From Cruorifilaria tuberocauda (lineage: Eukaryota; Nematoda; Chromadorea; Rhabditida; Onchocercidae), in contig JABVXU010000276.1 of NCBI GenBank assembly GCA_013365365.1, positions 1-64,000 on the forward strand: a stretch of DNA of 64,000 nt, in the 5' to 3' direction. The notes under the pieces are model-generated. The model ran no database searches and was not told where the DNA came from. It saw only the letters and a program-made list of their open reading frames with translations. Both the position numbers and the translations under genes were made by a program. Below, one piece after another: positions 45,901 to 61,956 of this stretch (positions within the stretch are counted from its first letter, which is position 1; the number at the start of each line of letters is the position of its first letter).

Positions 45901-46958
45901 CCGTACCGCTTTTTTAATTGATATTTATCTATAATACATCAGTGAACAATTAGATTAGATCTTTACAATACACTTCATTTCAGAAGGTATCTGAAGACCT
46001 GAATTAATGTTGCTACATCCGTATCGAAGTTATCCAGCTTTGGTTTTAATGCTATATATTCATTTTCTCGAGCTGCATGTCGAAGCTGCGAGACAAGTAA
46101 TGGATAATCGGTATGGAATGGAAGCAATTGCGTAGGTAGTAAAACAATTGGCATTTCCAAGATTGATACCGTTATCGTTTTTCCAGCATCTTCCATTTTG
46201 AAACTATGCGGCAAGTCATCATTTTCTACAATATCAGTGAATATATTTATCCTAGTAATAAAAATTTTAGCGATATTACAACCAGTATTATAAGAATTTT
46301 CGACTAAGTTTGCAAACAGTCGCTTATTCCTGTCATCAGCTATCTGATAAAGTCAAAAAAAAATTGATAATCGATATTTGATACAGTAAGAAAGAAGATT
46401 TAATTCAGTTAATGGCATTAATATAAAGAATCAAATATTCGACTGGAAATATACAAACGCAAATTTATCTGGTATCCTAATCAATTATTATTTGAACTAG
46501 TTTCAATAATATAACATAAAAATTGCTCACAAAGTTTAAACACAAAATTTCATGCTAATACTATCGTAACATCAATTTTCTAAAGCAGGCTAACGATGTT
46601 TAAAAATCATCAATCAATTTCCTAATCATCCAGTAATTGAAGTGCGATCTTTCAACAGGTAGTACCTAGGTTACGAAAGTTCTGAAAACTTCAAGATTTA
46701 TTATTTAACATTTTCCATATCCTGCATGATAAGACTGCAATAATTTAAACATATTATCATTTAGCTATAAAAAAAACATTCAATTGAAAACAACGTACCA
46801 CTTAATCGTAGATACTGATGGGTTGGCGGTAATGTAACATCGAAAGGTCTCCGTTCCCTCTGATCATCCTCACTACTCTGTGTGCTTTCCGATTCTGTGT
46901 CATCTTCGTGAATGCTATTATTTTCATCGTCAATATTTTGCAAATTATTGTTATCCAT
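42946..46958 (-). CDS. Cereblon (CRL4 E3 ubiquitin-ligase substrate receptor)
   Basis: Exons in transcription order: 46958-46795, 46251-45999, 45739-45645, 45555-45456, 45124-45062, 44929-44852, 44665-44540, 43914-43812, 43540-43450, 43126-42946. They give 417 residues (human 442). The N-terminus is acidic and serine-rich, followed by PFDVTLPPTHQYL, the cereblon entry motif. A LON-like domain (about 55-200) includes QAVGRQRCRIL. The helical DDB1-binding region is seen in AKWLYGWHVYEKVKRVL and YWVAANLPIDMEMRL. The CULT domain (294-417) has zinc cysteines C299, C302, C366 and C369 and the three cage tryptophans W355, W361 and W375. Cereblon recruits substrates to CUL4-DDB1-RBX1; the CULT pocket binds C-terminal cyclic imides and thalidomide-class compounds. 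An acceptor (TTTTCAG) ends exactly at the ATG, suggesting spliced-leader addition. NUDT21 lies head-to-head 648 bases away. Confidence 0.95.
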
Positions 46959-47606
46959 CTGAAAATCAAATTAATTTACTTCAACAAAAAAAAGACTGGA
47001 AACAAATCCAGAAAAGTAGTTCATTGTCTTAATTAATTACAATAATTAATTAATATGCTAATGACATACAGCAAATTTGAATAAATTTTTTCTATTGAAA
47101 AATTTCTATATATTTTCCATAACTGACAATTCATCCTATTAATTTTTAATTTTATTAAAATTTTCAGAGAATTTTGCAATAATTCTTGACATTAAAGAAA
47201 TGTACTTACAATTTCATCAAAGGTACAGGTGAATAAGTTAATCAAAAGAGAGACTATAAATTGGTTGGGAGCAATGTATTTCGTAAAGCATTGCATGCAA
47301 CAAACCTCATCCATTGAGGTGTGAAAGCATTCTCACGAGTACTGAGCGCTTCTGAGATTAGCTGTTGTTAGGTTGATAAGGTTTTTCATTAATCCTAAGC
47401 TCGAAGTACTTTTAAAGTCAAATTTCAGAATTTGTAATTTACCAAACTGAAATTTAACAAAGTGTTTATACTTGTATAGTTATGTGAAGTTATGTCTTTA
47501 TTTTGATGCTTTGTTTTAAGATGCTAAAAATTTAATGTTATGATTAATATTTATGGGTAGAATAAAACTTATTGGTTTAAATTGAAATGTATAGTTTTTT
47601 AGTGAA
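46959..47606. promoter_or_regulatory. Shared head-to-head promoter interval, cereblon and NUDT21
   Basis: Both start codons face outward from this 648-base gap. Acceptor-like sequences abut each ATG (TTTTCAG before 46958 on the minus strand, TTTTTTAG at about 47595-47602 on the plus strand). Transcription must therefore begin inside the gap, with leaders removed by splicing. No specific promoter motif was assigned. Confidence 0.5.
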
Positions 47607-49323
<1,717 letters not shown>

Positions 49324-50421
49324 AACCGAGGTTTTTTTTTGCCTGATATTCGACACGTAGAGAAGCCAATGAAATGGAGGGAGTGAAATGAATTTTTTTT
49401 CTCTTTCTAAATATTTCGTATTGTTTCTAATTCATTCTTGTTGGAGTACTTGATTTGTTGTACAATGTTTAGTTTTGTTGATGTAATCCAACTTTATTTG
49501 TTGTTGAGATCTCCCAATGACAAGTTCAGATCAGTAGCACATTAATTTATTTCAGAAAATCTATTTATGTTCAAGTAAAAATGGATACAAGTAATATATC
49601 TCAAATTTGAAAAATTTTTTCATATCTATCCCTTAGTGAAGTATATCGGGTGAATAGTGTAAGCTTAATTGCACTATTTATATCTGTATGAATAACTAAG
49701 TCAATTTAAATACTTTTTTTAACGTAAAATAGTAATTTACTTTTCAGTTATGATAAAACAGTTCATTTCCTTAACATATAGCATTAGCATAATAAGGGTT
49801 TATTATGAATAAAATGATCAAATGTATGTCGGATTAAACTTTATAAAGGTATAAGGGGACACCATGGTTGGGATTTTAATTTTTTCAATAAGTTTAGGAA
49901 TTTGGAACGGAAGTAAAGTTAATTTACATGAGTATTAAAAAATTATAAATAGAAATTTGGAAAGATAGAATACTGGTTGTTTGGTGGCCAAAGGGTTTAT
50001 CTAATTGCTTACCAATTGAACGTTAGATTATTTCCATATCTACTCAGTATTACAGAACACAGTCAAATGTTGGCTATATTAATTGTTGCATAAATTGCAA
50101 GATCAATATTCTGGTTTTCGTTTGTCGTATTGCGAAATAAAATTTTCTGAAGTTTTCATGTACCCAAATATTACGGGAAATTCCTGAAGTTTATTTTCTT
50201 AAAATGAACCGTTCCTTTTCATTTCCACTTTTCACTATAGTATTCTTATTTTAAGCAGTGTTTAATTAAATTGCAGTAGTGGCTTTCATATGTAGTAAAC
50301 TGCAGTCTGCAAGATATTTGGATTTTCCTGTTTAGGAGTGTCTATTTTATTCTTCGATGTGGAACACAAATATATTTCAATCCGGAGAATACTAATGCTG
50401 CTATCATCGTTATAATCAATA
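49324..50421. other. Intergenic between NUDT21 and Pol I subunit
   Basis: Two co-oriented genes are separated by 1.1 kb, so a nematode operon with the usual spacing of about 100 bases is unlikely. A TTGCAG acceptor-like site near 50276 could receive a spliced leader for the downstream gene. Nothing else is seen. Confidence 0.6.
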
Positions 50422-53400
50422 ATGGATTGTGATATTGCTTCATATCATGTGGAGTCATTCGATTACTTGGCGGAACAAGGTGTGCATTTCGCTGCTTTAG
50501 ATGTTCCAGCCGAAAAATTTCGACTTCCAACTGGAGAAGCCGTAGAATTACGTTATACCGGTGCCCAGCTTGGTTATCCAATGATTGAAGCGAAACAGGT
50601 GCACCTTGATTTCGCATTTCACTTAAAGATATATAACTCTTAAAAATTGTTTCGAAAACGGAGTGATATATTGCTTAAGAATTGTTTCTAATTTATTGTT
50701 GAGTTTATTTTCTAGTTGAGAAATTGGACTCAATTCTTTTTTAAACTATAAACTTATAAACTCCTTAATAATAAGTTCTTTTTAATTAGTGGATTAAAAG
50801 CATGATACGAACTATAAGGTTGAAACGGAAGAAAATCTCTGCCATGCTACACGTTCTTGCAGGGTTCTTCAGCGGTTGATTCGCTAAAACTATTTCCTTC
50901 AGAGTGCAGGCAGCGTGGATTAACCTACAGGGGACCATTAAAAGTGGGGGTAGAAATACGATTAAACGGCATTAGAATAGATTGTTGTGAAATTGTTATT
51001 GGCGAGGTTAGTTGCAACTTTTTTTTTCGAAACATTGTTATGTATGTCTTGCCCTTGTAAATCAAATAAGTCTTTCACATTACTTTTAATTATAGATCAA
51101 AACATATCAAACATATCGAAATGGGAGATGAACTTAGCACGTGTCAAGTTTCATTATTCTCTAACAGATAGTACACGGTTCAAACATCGTATGAAATGAC
51201 ATGTATAAGCATTTAACTACGTTTTATTGATAAATAAGATATTTTGGGACTCACGCCCATGTTTGTATTAATTAAAATATATTTGAGGTCCCTATAATGT
51301 TAAAATCAAATAGATGTCATTTGCGTTGGTTAACAAAAGAACAGCTAATAGCGCATGGTGAGGAAGGAACTGAAAAAGGCGGTTATTTCATTTGTAAAGG
51401 AAATGAAAAGGTAAAAATTTCTTTAAACGCTGTATTGGTTTCTTTAAACGCTTTAAAATTTTTGATGAAAATTGTTATAGCTGGGATTTAATATGATAGT
51501 GAAGTTATGCTATATTACAACTCGATAAGAAGTTCATTAAAAGAAACAATTTTAAATATTTAGACATTGGAATATTTCCTTCCGTTTTTTAATCATAAAA
51601 TGATTAGTTTTTCGGATATCAAATCAGAATATGCAAGTTATTTTTCCGTCTTTTAATCGAATTCTTCAAACAAATAGGTGATACGTCTTCTGGTTGCAAA
51701 TCGCCGTAATTATCCGATCGGGATAGTGAGACATTCATTTCGTGATAAAGGACCTTTGTTTACACAATATGGAATGATGATCCGCTGTGTTCGAGGGAAT
51801 TACTCAGCTTCTAGGATGACGCTTCATTATCTCGAGAGTGGTACCATGGTTATTGCTTTGCAGGTAATCGTCAACTTTTAATCACTGAACTTAACAGTCA
51901 ATTTCCTTATCAACTTTATATACGAAAATAGTGCCATGTTATTCACGTATCATTTCATATTTAGCGCTATTCAGCGGCGAATAAGTTATTTCTGAGAAAA
52001 AATGTGAAATCCAGTGATAGAAACAAAAACGTATTGTACTTTTTTATTTACACATATCCATGCACTGAGTTCTTATATTCATTTGAACAATTTCAAACTG
52101 ATTTTTCTTTTTTAAAAAAATCGAAAATATTAGTGTTTCAGTACCGACGTGAATTATTTTATGTGCCACTTATGTACATCATCAAGTCATTAACATCGAT
52201 GAATGATCACTGCATCATGGAGCATATGATTAGGTGTCGACCTGATGACCACTTTTGGGAAGGTAAAATACATCATTGGATTAACAACTGTCTATATCAT
52301 TGCTATATTAATGCTATACTATATTCTATTTTTTTTTATTTCGTGAGCTTTCTTACTATGTTCATAAACGTCAAGCTGGAATAGTAGTTTTAAGGATGCG
52401 TAACTGCGATGTTAGCACAGTGCAACGATGATGGTATAGTAAATCAAAAATCAGCATTAAATGTTATTGGTGAAAGATTCCGAGTAGCTATTGAAGATCG
52501 TGTTGGTCCGTGGGAAGTTTCTGAAGTAAGTATGACATCTTTCAGCCTTCATCTTTCAACAGTATTTTTTAGTAGCCCTAAATATAGTTAAGATTGATGG
52601 TCGTAGTGCTCGAATCCAGAAAAAATTAAATTTTAAGTGTGTTTCAGGATGTTGGCCGTTTCTTGCTTCGCGTTTGTGTTGCAATACATTTAGACAACGA
52701 TGAAGATAAATTCTTCCTTCTTACATACATGGCTCAAAAATTGATAGCGTTGACGAAAAGTGAATGTGCTGCCGAATCGCCAGATAATCCACAGTTTCAA
52801 GAAGCTGCTGTATCCGGTCATATACTTCTTTTGATTATACGAGAACGTTTGGAAAATACTTTGAACAGTGCAAGAAGGAAAATTGAATTTGAGGCTAAAC
52901 GCAAGGCAGAAAGTTTTATTTTATCGAGGTTAAGCTCATTTCGAAAATTAGGCTTTGAAATCTTTCTGCAGTAATTTATTCTGAGATTGTTCTTTGTGGA
53001 GTATCTTGCTTATGTGTTTTAGTCATGAGGTGATTCGTGCTATGAGTGCGAAACGATCAGGAGAAATAACTCGAGGTCTGGAATATTTCCTGAATACCGG
53101 AAATTTAATCTCTACGGGAGGCTTGACATTACATCAAAATAATGGATTTTCAGTGTTTGCTGAAAGAATTAATCGACTTCGATTTGTTTCTCATTTTCGG
53201 TATGATTTTTTTCAATCTAGATTGCTAACCCAAGATTTAAACCATCACTGTTGTTTCAGATAACCAGTATAGTCATAAAGTTTCGTATAGAAGCTCATAA
53301 GCTTATTTTTTGACTTATTTTTTGATGCAGTATTTGATGTTTCTTGTACCTTCTACATTTATTTTTAAAAAGTCATAAAAATGTTTTTTTTTTATTCAGA

Positions 53401-56400
53401 TATCAAGTCTCATCAAGATATTTTTCCCGAATCTATTACCCCTAATTTAGAGCAATCCATCGAGGCGCTTTTTTTATGGAAATGCGTACCACAGATGTAC
53501 GTAAGTTGCGTCCCGAAACTTGGGGTTTTATATGCCCAGTACATACTCCCGATGGCGCTCCTTGCGGTCTATTAAATCATGTAACGGCAAGCGTACGTAT
53601 TGTTACGCATTATTCAAATACGGGTGAACTACTAAAATTGCTCGGAGAGTGGGGAATGGTTGGTCATTCTTCCGTCGCATTACTACCTGCAGAGCCAGTA
53701 CGTATTTATTTTTCATCATATTCCAAATTTGACTTCAATATTCAAAATTTAATGTGCATTGAAAAATGAAAACGAAGGCATGATCAGAAATGGGTATTCA
53801 CGGAATTTCATATGGCATTATCTTTCAAGTTATTTGTTTTATTCATGTTAAAATTCCTTCAGATTTCATAATCTCTCATATTTTTTAAATCCTAATTTTC
53901 TTAATTTTTCCAGTTGTATCCCGTTTTGATTGATGGGAAATTTGTGGGCTATATCTTGCAATCACAAGCATCATACATCGAACGAAAACTACGTTTTTTA
54001 AAAGTATCAGATGATGCCCGTGTACCTTCCTGCGCCGAAATAATTCTAATTGAAAAGTCCATTGACCCAGTAAACATTTTGGTGCAATATCCCGGTTTGT
54101 ACATTTTTACTGAACCGGCACGTCTCATACGACCAGTTAGATATCTTCCGTCAAATCGAGTTGAATATATAGGTAAAATATTTTAAATTCTTTATAAACT
54201 ATTTCATTTCGTTGTTTTAAGATTTTGCTAGAAAATTTCAATATATTCTATAAGTAAGTGAGCGTTTTATGAATTCTCAATTAAACTTACAGTTTGATCA
54301 TTTTCGTTGCAAGGCAGGACAGGACAGCAAACAATACTTCTGTAATTGACTCAGAAATATTAGTTAAATTTTCAGGAACATTTGAGCAAGTGTATTTATC
54401 AATTTGTATTGATCCGGAGGAAGCAGAACCCAATGTAACGATGCATCAGGAAATTCATCCTAGTTGCTTGTTTAGTTTTGTTGCTAACCTAATACCATTT
54501 CCTGATCATAACCAGTCACCAAGGAATGTTTATCAGTGTCAAATGGGTAAACAAACGATGGGAATACCTGTTCATGCGTGGGACTATCGAGCCGATAATA
54601 AAATGTATCGTCTTCAGGTAATGTTACTTATGAATTATGAAGGAGAGATGGTCTAGCATGCATGAAGAAGGAAAAGGAAATTGTGCATGTGTGGGACAAA
54701 TCAGAATATTTTCTATATTCCGTAAATATTTATATTACAGTGGAAGACAATAAATAGCGGAATGAAAAATTTGTATTCTGAAAGTAAACTTTTAAGCAGC
54801 TACATTTTAAAGCAATGGTTGTTTGTATTATTTCTATGAGTCACGAAGCTATATCTGTGAAAAATTTGACATGTAGTTCTCATATTACGTTTAAGAGAAG
54901 AGAATTTCTGATTCTGATTTGAAAAAGTATTTCTTTTTAGTTCCCTCAAAACCCTATTGTAAAACCAGATCCGTATGAAAAATATGGTATTGATGAGTAT
55001 CCGTTGGGAACGAATGCATGCGTTGCAGTTATATCGTACACAGGTGATTTCAGATTTAAATTAAGGGGCATTTCGTTTTGAAATATAGAATTGTTATTTT
55101 ATCATCTGATTTATTTTTCAGGATATGATATGGAAGATGCTATGGTTATTAATAAAAGTTCTTACGAGCGTGGTTTTGCTCATGGTAGTGTTATAAAAGT
55201 AGAAAGGTGCTTTGATTTATATGATTTTAACAGTGATTTTAAAAATAGTAGCTCCAAGTAATACTGGATCTGTGACTATTATATTCTTAAGTAATATTTT
55301 AGCAATTATATAGGGGTACTTCTGATTCAGTGTGTCAGTGAAAGCCGCAGTCAAATCTAATTTTTAGCTTTGTATGAGGCTGCTTTTGTATGTGCATAGT
55401 TTCTCATACGTAATTGTTTTGTAGTATGCAGATTTATGAATTTATGATTAGTGACATATGATTATAACTTATAACATGTCAGAGTGAACCTAACCGAAGG
55501 GAGGTCTATGGAAAACCAAGTATTCTTGTGTGATCCTACAAAGCCTCAGAAGACAATAGGTCTTGATGGTTTACCGATTCCTGGACGCCTATATATGGAA
55601 GGTGATCCATATTATTCGGTGTATGAAAGTGATACAAACAGTTACAAAATCCATAAGTACAAATACGCAGAGGCGGCATTCTGTGGTTCTGTAAGAATTG
55701 TCGAACAAAGCGAAAGTTCCGATACCACCAAAGGCAAATGTGTAAGATTTGTATTAAGTCATATTTTCTTAACAAAATTCCATTAAGCAGTTTAATTAGT
55801 AATTACTTTCAATAGAGTGGTCTGAGGTGGTTTTTTCAAACTTCTTTCGAGAAGTCGATTGCAAGAATTTCCTAAAATACTAACTTAATTTGTAGTTTAG
55901 TTTTTTATTCACTTTGAAAATTTTGAATATTATTATTTTTGTTTTTAGCATGCATTGATTCAGTGGCGTATACGCCGTAATCCAATAATTGGTGATAAAT
56001 TTGCATCGAGGCATGGTCAGAAAGGTATCAATTCTTTTTTATGGCCTAGTGAATCGATGCCATTTTCGGAGTCTGGAATGGTTCCTGATATTATTTTCAA
56101 TCCTCATGGTTTTCCATCGCGAATGACAATTGGCATGTTTTTTCTTCATCCAACTTTTTAATAATACTTGAATATGAATTCCTTCTTGGATTGATGCCTT
56201 TCAGAGTTTTCATAATGTTAACTTTTTAAAAGTAATTGTTCCATTATGTAAATGCTTTACACTGTTGTGACTGTTGGGTGTTTTATATTTTAGATTTATA
56301 TTATAGAGATTAGCTAAGTTTTTGTGTGATTGTCTTCTCCGTTTCAGTTTTTCAGTAGAGTGAAAAAAAGGGTCGTTTCCATTTCTTAGATTTCTAAAGC

Positions 56401-58277
56401 TATCTTCCAGGAATGATGATTGAAAGTATGGCCGGTAAAGCAGGAGCCATGCACGGTTGCACCTACGACTCTTCGCCATTTGTTTTCAAGTATAATTCTT
56501 TTCTTGATTTGCGAATTTTATGAAACAAAAAATTATAAATTTTCATAGAGTTTTCATATGGTTGCAGTGATGCATGACTAAAAATGAACTGGAAGAATGA
56601 GAGGAAAGTGGTAACTGATATTGTTGACAATAACCATTTGTTTAAGCGAGAAGAAAACGGCCATTGATCATTTTGGACAACTTCTTGTTCGTGCTGGATA
56701 CAATTATTATGGCAATGAAACAATGTATTCTGGTGTTGATGGTCGGGAAATGGAAGTAAATAGTAACAGTTCTTTTCTAACGCATAATAAATTGCTTACC
56801 TTCAGATTTCATTGCAAATTCCGGGTCTTGTTTTTGAATCTACTATTAATCTATGTTATCACTGTCTGTAGGCCGTATATTTGTCATCTATACTTTTTTT
56901 GTAATACCATATAGAGTTTGTTATTAGTTAATTCTTGCACACAAACATAGTTTGCTTACATTTGTCAAAGAGGTGGTAAATTCTTGAGAATTTTTTAAGA
57001 GTTTTGAAGCTGAACAAAATCATTCGCTTTACCTTTTAATTAATTTAGAAATCCAAGAATGTAAAATTTTTAGGTCCAAATTTTCTTCGGAATTGTATAC
57101 TATCAGCGTCTCAGGCATATGATTGCTGATAAATTTCAAGTGCGATCAACTGGCCCAACAGATCCGGTAACATTGCAACCAGTGAAAGGCCGTAAAAAAG
57201 GTGGTGGGATTCGATTTGGTGAAATGGAACGTGATGCAATGATCGCTCATGGAGCTGCATTTACTTTGCAGGTAGCTAATTAGCATTTAAATTTTGTGAG
57301 CTGGATAGGAAGATTTTTTTTAGCTTAATATCTATTGAAGGCATTAACATCCGTTTTTTCCAGCAGTTCAAACTTTCAGTAGTGATTTCAGGATCGTCTA
57401 TTTAATTGTTCTGACAGGGACGTCGCACATGTTTGTGCGCGTTGTGGTTCAATGATATCAACACTTCGATGTGCAAAGGTGCTGTCGGAACGTCGAAACA
57501 GTGAAGTAAGTTTCCATCAAAATATTCACAACTATCACTCATGAGTATTATTTAATCGTGTCAAAAAGATATGATTATCAGATAATCTAAAAGTATTGAT
57601 TAGAAGAAGCATTCACAAGTAGTTTATTACTTTTGCTGATTTAATAAGTGTATCGTATTTTGATAATAGGCCCAAATGCCTCGTAAATGGATTCAAATTT
57701 TTGATCTGCGAAATCAAAATGTCAAAATCGATTTACATTTTTGATATCGGAAGTAAGAATTGAAGACACGCAGATGATTGGACTTTTGATTAGATTTAAA
57801 CCGATTACTAGGAACTGTGATGCTTATTATTGCACTATTATGCTTTTTATTTGAAATTTGAATTATCCACTTTATCTCCATGTGATCTTTATGCTAAACA
57901 GCAGCAGAAATTTTTCTGAATGATTCGATATCATGAATTTTTTAAAAATCATTTTACTGGATATAGCATAGCTCAGCTCTCCGAACATGTAGCACAGTAT
58001 GTCTTCCACGTGTGGTAGTCCGACCGTCGAACAACCATCGAAATCTGCTTTAATCCCACCTCAGTTTAGCTATGATTGTTTTTGAAAATAATCATGAATT
58101 TTTTAGAATTCAATTGTAAACCACAGTGAACGTGAAATGTGTTTGTTGTGTGGCAAGGATGATCAGGTTTATCCAGTTGAAGTGCCTCGAGTATTTCGGT
58201 ATTTAATTGCTGAACTTGCAGCAATGAATGTTCGGCTACAAATTTCAGTAAAACATCCTGCGAAATTATCCCTGTGA
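50422..58277 (+). CDS. RNA polymerase I second-largest subunit (POLR1B / RPA135)
   Basis: Exons: 50422-50598, 50863-51006, 51288-51410, 51678-51863, 52142-52262, 52395-52525, 52648-52928, 53023-53199, 53451-53697, 53914-54172, 54376-54617, 54941-55043, 55122-55206, 55483-55741, 55949-56132, 56411-56489, 56647-56755, 57074-57271, 57392-57505, 58107-58277. They give 1129 residues (human 1135). With RPA1 it forms the Pol I active centre in the nucleolus and makes pre-rRNA. Landmarks: HVESF at the start, [60 protein letters not shown] (from 731), [12 protein letters not shown] (860-871), [12 protein letters not shown] and RFGEMERDA. The C-terminal zinc site is C1050, C1053, C1085 and C1088. These features match Pol I rather than Pol II or III second subunits. 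The intron after 56132 needs a GC donor. An in-frame stop just before ATG 50422 fixes the start unless an upstream exon was missed; the N-terminus is about 35 residues shorter than in human. Confidence 0.96.
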
Positions 58278-59502
58278 TTGTTCGATTTCTTTGGTCTCTG
58301 TTTTCTTTGCTCATTTCATGCACGGTATGCGTTATTGACTGAGAAATTGAGATAACTGTACTTATTTACTTCAGCTCAAATCAAATTGACCAATTAACAA
58401 GAACTTACATCCAACAAATTTTTCTCTCACTTCCTGCTACATCCACCCAATATTCTTTTGATCATAATGAAATCAGAAACAGAAATTGGAAATGGGTGAA
58501 TGATTGGATACTTGCAAGGTTCCTTTTTTCGAAATATTTGAGACGGCTATAAAGAGGACTATGATGCTAATATTTCATTATTAATACTTCCCTTTAAAAT
58601 ATGACTGTTGTTCTCGTTATTACGAAGAATTGTTTATAATTATGGATTTCTGCTCAAATTATCTCATAAATTTAGCAATGAAACTTTCTGTTGCGAAGAT
58701 TGGTCCATAATTATTTTTATGTCCTTAATAATAGGTGATTTCCGCTCATCAATGCTAAATTTTTAACTAAGAAAATAATATAGTTGTATAGTTTACGTTG
58801 CATAATATACTAAAAAGAACTCATTCCACTATTGAAATTGTTGATGATTGCGACGCATAAAATGCTATACAATATTTCTTTTGTCCTACAACCGGCAAGA
58901 AAATTTCATGACTGACTTTAAAGGATTCTAACAAATCACACTAGATGTTTTGGAAGTAAATATTGGAGCTGTCAGCTTTCTAACGAAGTTGAATTTTATT
59001 CTGATTAAAAGATAACTCGGACCATATTAAGGTGCATACGTAAATAAAATGAAAGAGATGTTTGTGATGTATATTTTGATAGAAGGAGTCAATTTTCCAA
59101 AGGATTTTTTCTAAGGCTTTCTTTTGTTTGAGGAAAAAAGTAATTATCATCAATATGGCAGTTTGAGGAACATATTATCATAGTTCTATTTCTAACAATG
59201 AAATAGTCCAGGCAAAAAAGTTTAATTATAGTGTAGTAGAGATCAACTGTAGTAAAAGAAATTCACATATAACCTAGGTTAGATATGCAAAATCCGAAGA
59301 GAAATATTTGCAAATGGCTTGATTTTGCACACTCTAACTTTTCACTTTTTAGGCTCACAATTCAAACAAACATCTCGAATTGCAATATCATTTTAAGTAC
59401 AGTTATCTGTGGAAATGTTGATTCCGGTTTATTTCTCTTTTAGCTTTTGATAAAGCCATTACGAACTGAACGTTGTAGACAGCCATAAGTGACATCTTTA
59501 CA
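58278..59502. other. Convergent intergenic gap, Pol I subunit to HS2ST
   Basis: The 3' ends face each other. AT-rich sequence without recognised genes or notable repeats. Confidence 0.65.
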
Positions 59503-61956
59503 TTATGCCGGTTTGATTTTCTCGTAGTGAAACTGTTGTGGAAGCACTTCATTTGCTTCTTCATCCAACATTCTCCGTCTAATTTCATTGAACTGTTTTT
59601 GTGCGAAATCATAAAATTCACGTTCCATAATATATACCGGATCCTTGCGAATTGTTTCAACTGTTTCTCTGTTAGGTGGTACTTTACGGTTTGTATGGCG
59701 TAAATTTGCATGCTTTTCTAAAAATGCATATCATACAATTTTTACAATTTTCATATTTATTTAATGTCAAAAAGAAAAATGTAAAAGCTAACTTAAGATC
59801 CTCAAAATTTTACCACAATACGATTACATTCATTCGCCATATCACCGAAAACTTTCAAATTCCACACAATGCTCCATTCCAATTTAAACATTCATAACTG
59901 ACCTAATTAAAAATACAGGGAAACTATAACCAACCATCAAGCGAATCGAAATTTTTTAATGCACCACGAAAGAATGATGGTAACAATAACTCCAGCAGTT
60001 CAATGAAATCTCGCATTCGATCACTCAAACCAACTAACAGATAATAGTTGATGAGATTAAACTTGGCTTGTTCTAACGCACGATTATTTCCCACTTCACT
60101 AAAACAATACAATAAGGATAATAGTGATAATAAGAAAACAATAAAATAAAGTAAATCCTATATGGTGATGAAACAACATAACATAGCTATTCCACCAGAA
60201 AGCGTATACTGAATTTTTCCAGAAAAAACGCGAAATAAATTATATTAAGTAGACAAACGATTTCAAAAAAATTCAGATAAAATTATAAACCCGAAATGTC
60301 AAACCAAAAATGAAAAGTGAAAATTAAAAAAAAATGATCGACATGTGACATCTTACCTACAAAAATGATCCGTACCACAAAAATATGGAATTTGTAGCCA
60401 CATTTGCTTCATATCGCAATCACGTCCTTTTCGAGCAATGCACTGATCAAATGTCTAGAAATTTACTAAGTAATTTCATTTTAAAACTCCGTAGTTTAGC
60501 TAACGAATGTATTAAAGAAAATAGCGCAATTATCATTATTTCTTTTTCTGAAGCGAAAAGATTAACTTCACGCATTTGAACTGAACTGAATGATGAGATA
60601 ATTTTAATCATTACAAAGATCCAACATTATTAAACTTATTCAAAGAATTAGAAAAAAAATTATAAAAAGAATTTATTTAATGTCAAAAGTATATTTCGCA
60701 AAATATAAATAACTGTCATATGGCTGCAGACTTATAGGCAGAAAAATAAAAGAAAAAATGTTTACAATATCAACCACTGATTATTTTATTTCATGCTTCT
60801 GAAGAATAGAGAAATTAGAAATTGCACGAAATTCATTGCCATGAACATGAAAGGAGAATGCAGAACAATAAACTTAATTAGATTTACCTCATTATTTCCT
60901 GCTCGACTTCTTTTTAACCCAATACGATAATTGTCACCATAACGAAGGAAATAATAATAGGATATTAACCGTTCGAGAGGCTCCCGAATTAAATTTATAT
61001 ACACCGGGTTTGGAAGACCAAATCTGAAATACGTTCCCTGGAATTGTAAATGTTCAAACAACATAATCTGATAAGGTCGTACTAATTAGAATTAGGAAAT
61101 TTTACGCAAAATTTACATCAGAAAAAATAATAACCTATTTCGATATTAAGATGGCTAAATATTATATGATCAAACTAAATCATAAATTTTGACATATTAA
61201 ACTGCTGTCAAGTGGAATTATCTCTTTAAATTAACTCGGCATCAAAAGTCAAAATACTTCTTTATAAGCAACAAAAGATTAAAAAAGTACCGATTAAAAT
61301 TAATGAAAGCAACATGACCATGATAAACAGCAGGCATTCTCTCTTTCCAATTCGTGATATTATCAATAAATCGTCGTTGATCGACGATATTCATTAGATA
61401 ACGATTTCTGGTTAAATTCAAGTGAATCACATTGAAACCGTTGCGATGACATAAATTATACATCGCAGCATTGGTGAGTGTTGTTGAACCAGTTTTCGGG
61501 ATCTACAAAATACTCTATTTTACTATATATACTCTAGTTTTCCATTTTTTCTTAGCATTAAATAATTAATTATCTGCATCAATGATTTAAATAATCCAAA
61601 TGCTTTTCAATCAATTGAACATTATATATGAAATTTATCATTTTCTTGCTATTAACATTTCTATTTCCTTAATTTCGATTGTTTAAATTAGATTCGTTTT
61701 AGCACGTGAATTTCAGCACTGAAAGTTCTAAATATCTTTAGTTCATTTTTTCCTATTTTTTCGTGGATCTTACTCGATTGTAAATCACAATTGCTGATAC
61801 ATAAAATAATCTTTCATGCTTTCTATCCTGTTCATCATCTTTTCGTTGTTGCTTAAGATTTTTCAAGCATAAAGGCTTTAAGCTTAAATTGATATAAATA
61901 AAGATACATAATATCAACGCCAAATTGATAATTATCCATTGGAATTTCGTTATCAT
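59503..61956 (-). CDS. hst-2: Heparan sulfate 2-O-sulfotransferase
   Basis: Exons in transcription order: 61956-61774, 61502-61291, 61023-60888, 60454-60357, 60098-59935, 59717-59503. They give 335 residues (human HS2ST1 has 356). It is a Golgi type II membrane enzyme that moves sulfate from PAPS to the 2-OH of iduronic or glucuronic acid in heparan sulfate. A signal-anchor helix is at about 7-28 ([18 protein letters not shown]). The 5'-phosphosulfate loop is PKTGST (63-68). The catalytic histidine motif is YHGH (121-124). The 3'-phosphate motif is [18 protein letters not shown]. Then follow IPYFCG and the tail QFHYEKIKP. The stem region is shorter than in vertebrates. A TTTTTGCAG acceptor lies 15 bases before the ATG, so the mRNA probably receives a leader or has a 5' UTR intron. 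An in-frame TTG precedes the ATG; I use the ATG. Confidence 0.95.

Noticed and set aside
53391..53450. Acceptor TTATTCAG at 53390-53400 for the Pol I subunit exon 9
   Set aside because: It gives a frame that disagrees with the family. The acceptor ending at 53450 restores FRAIHRGAF...MRTT, the conserved Pol I sequence.
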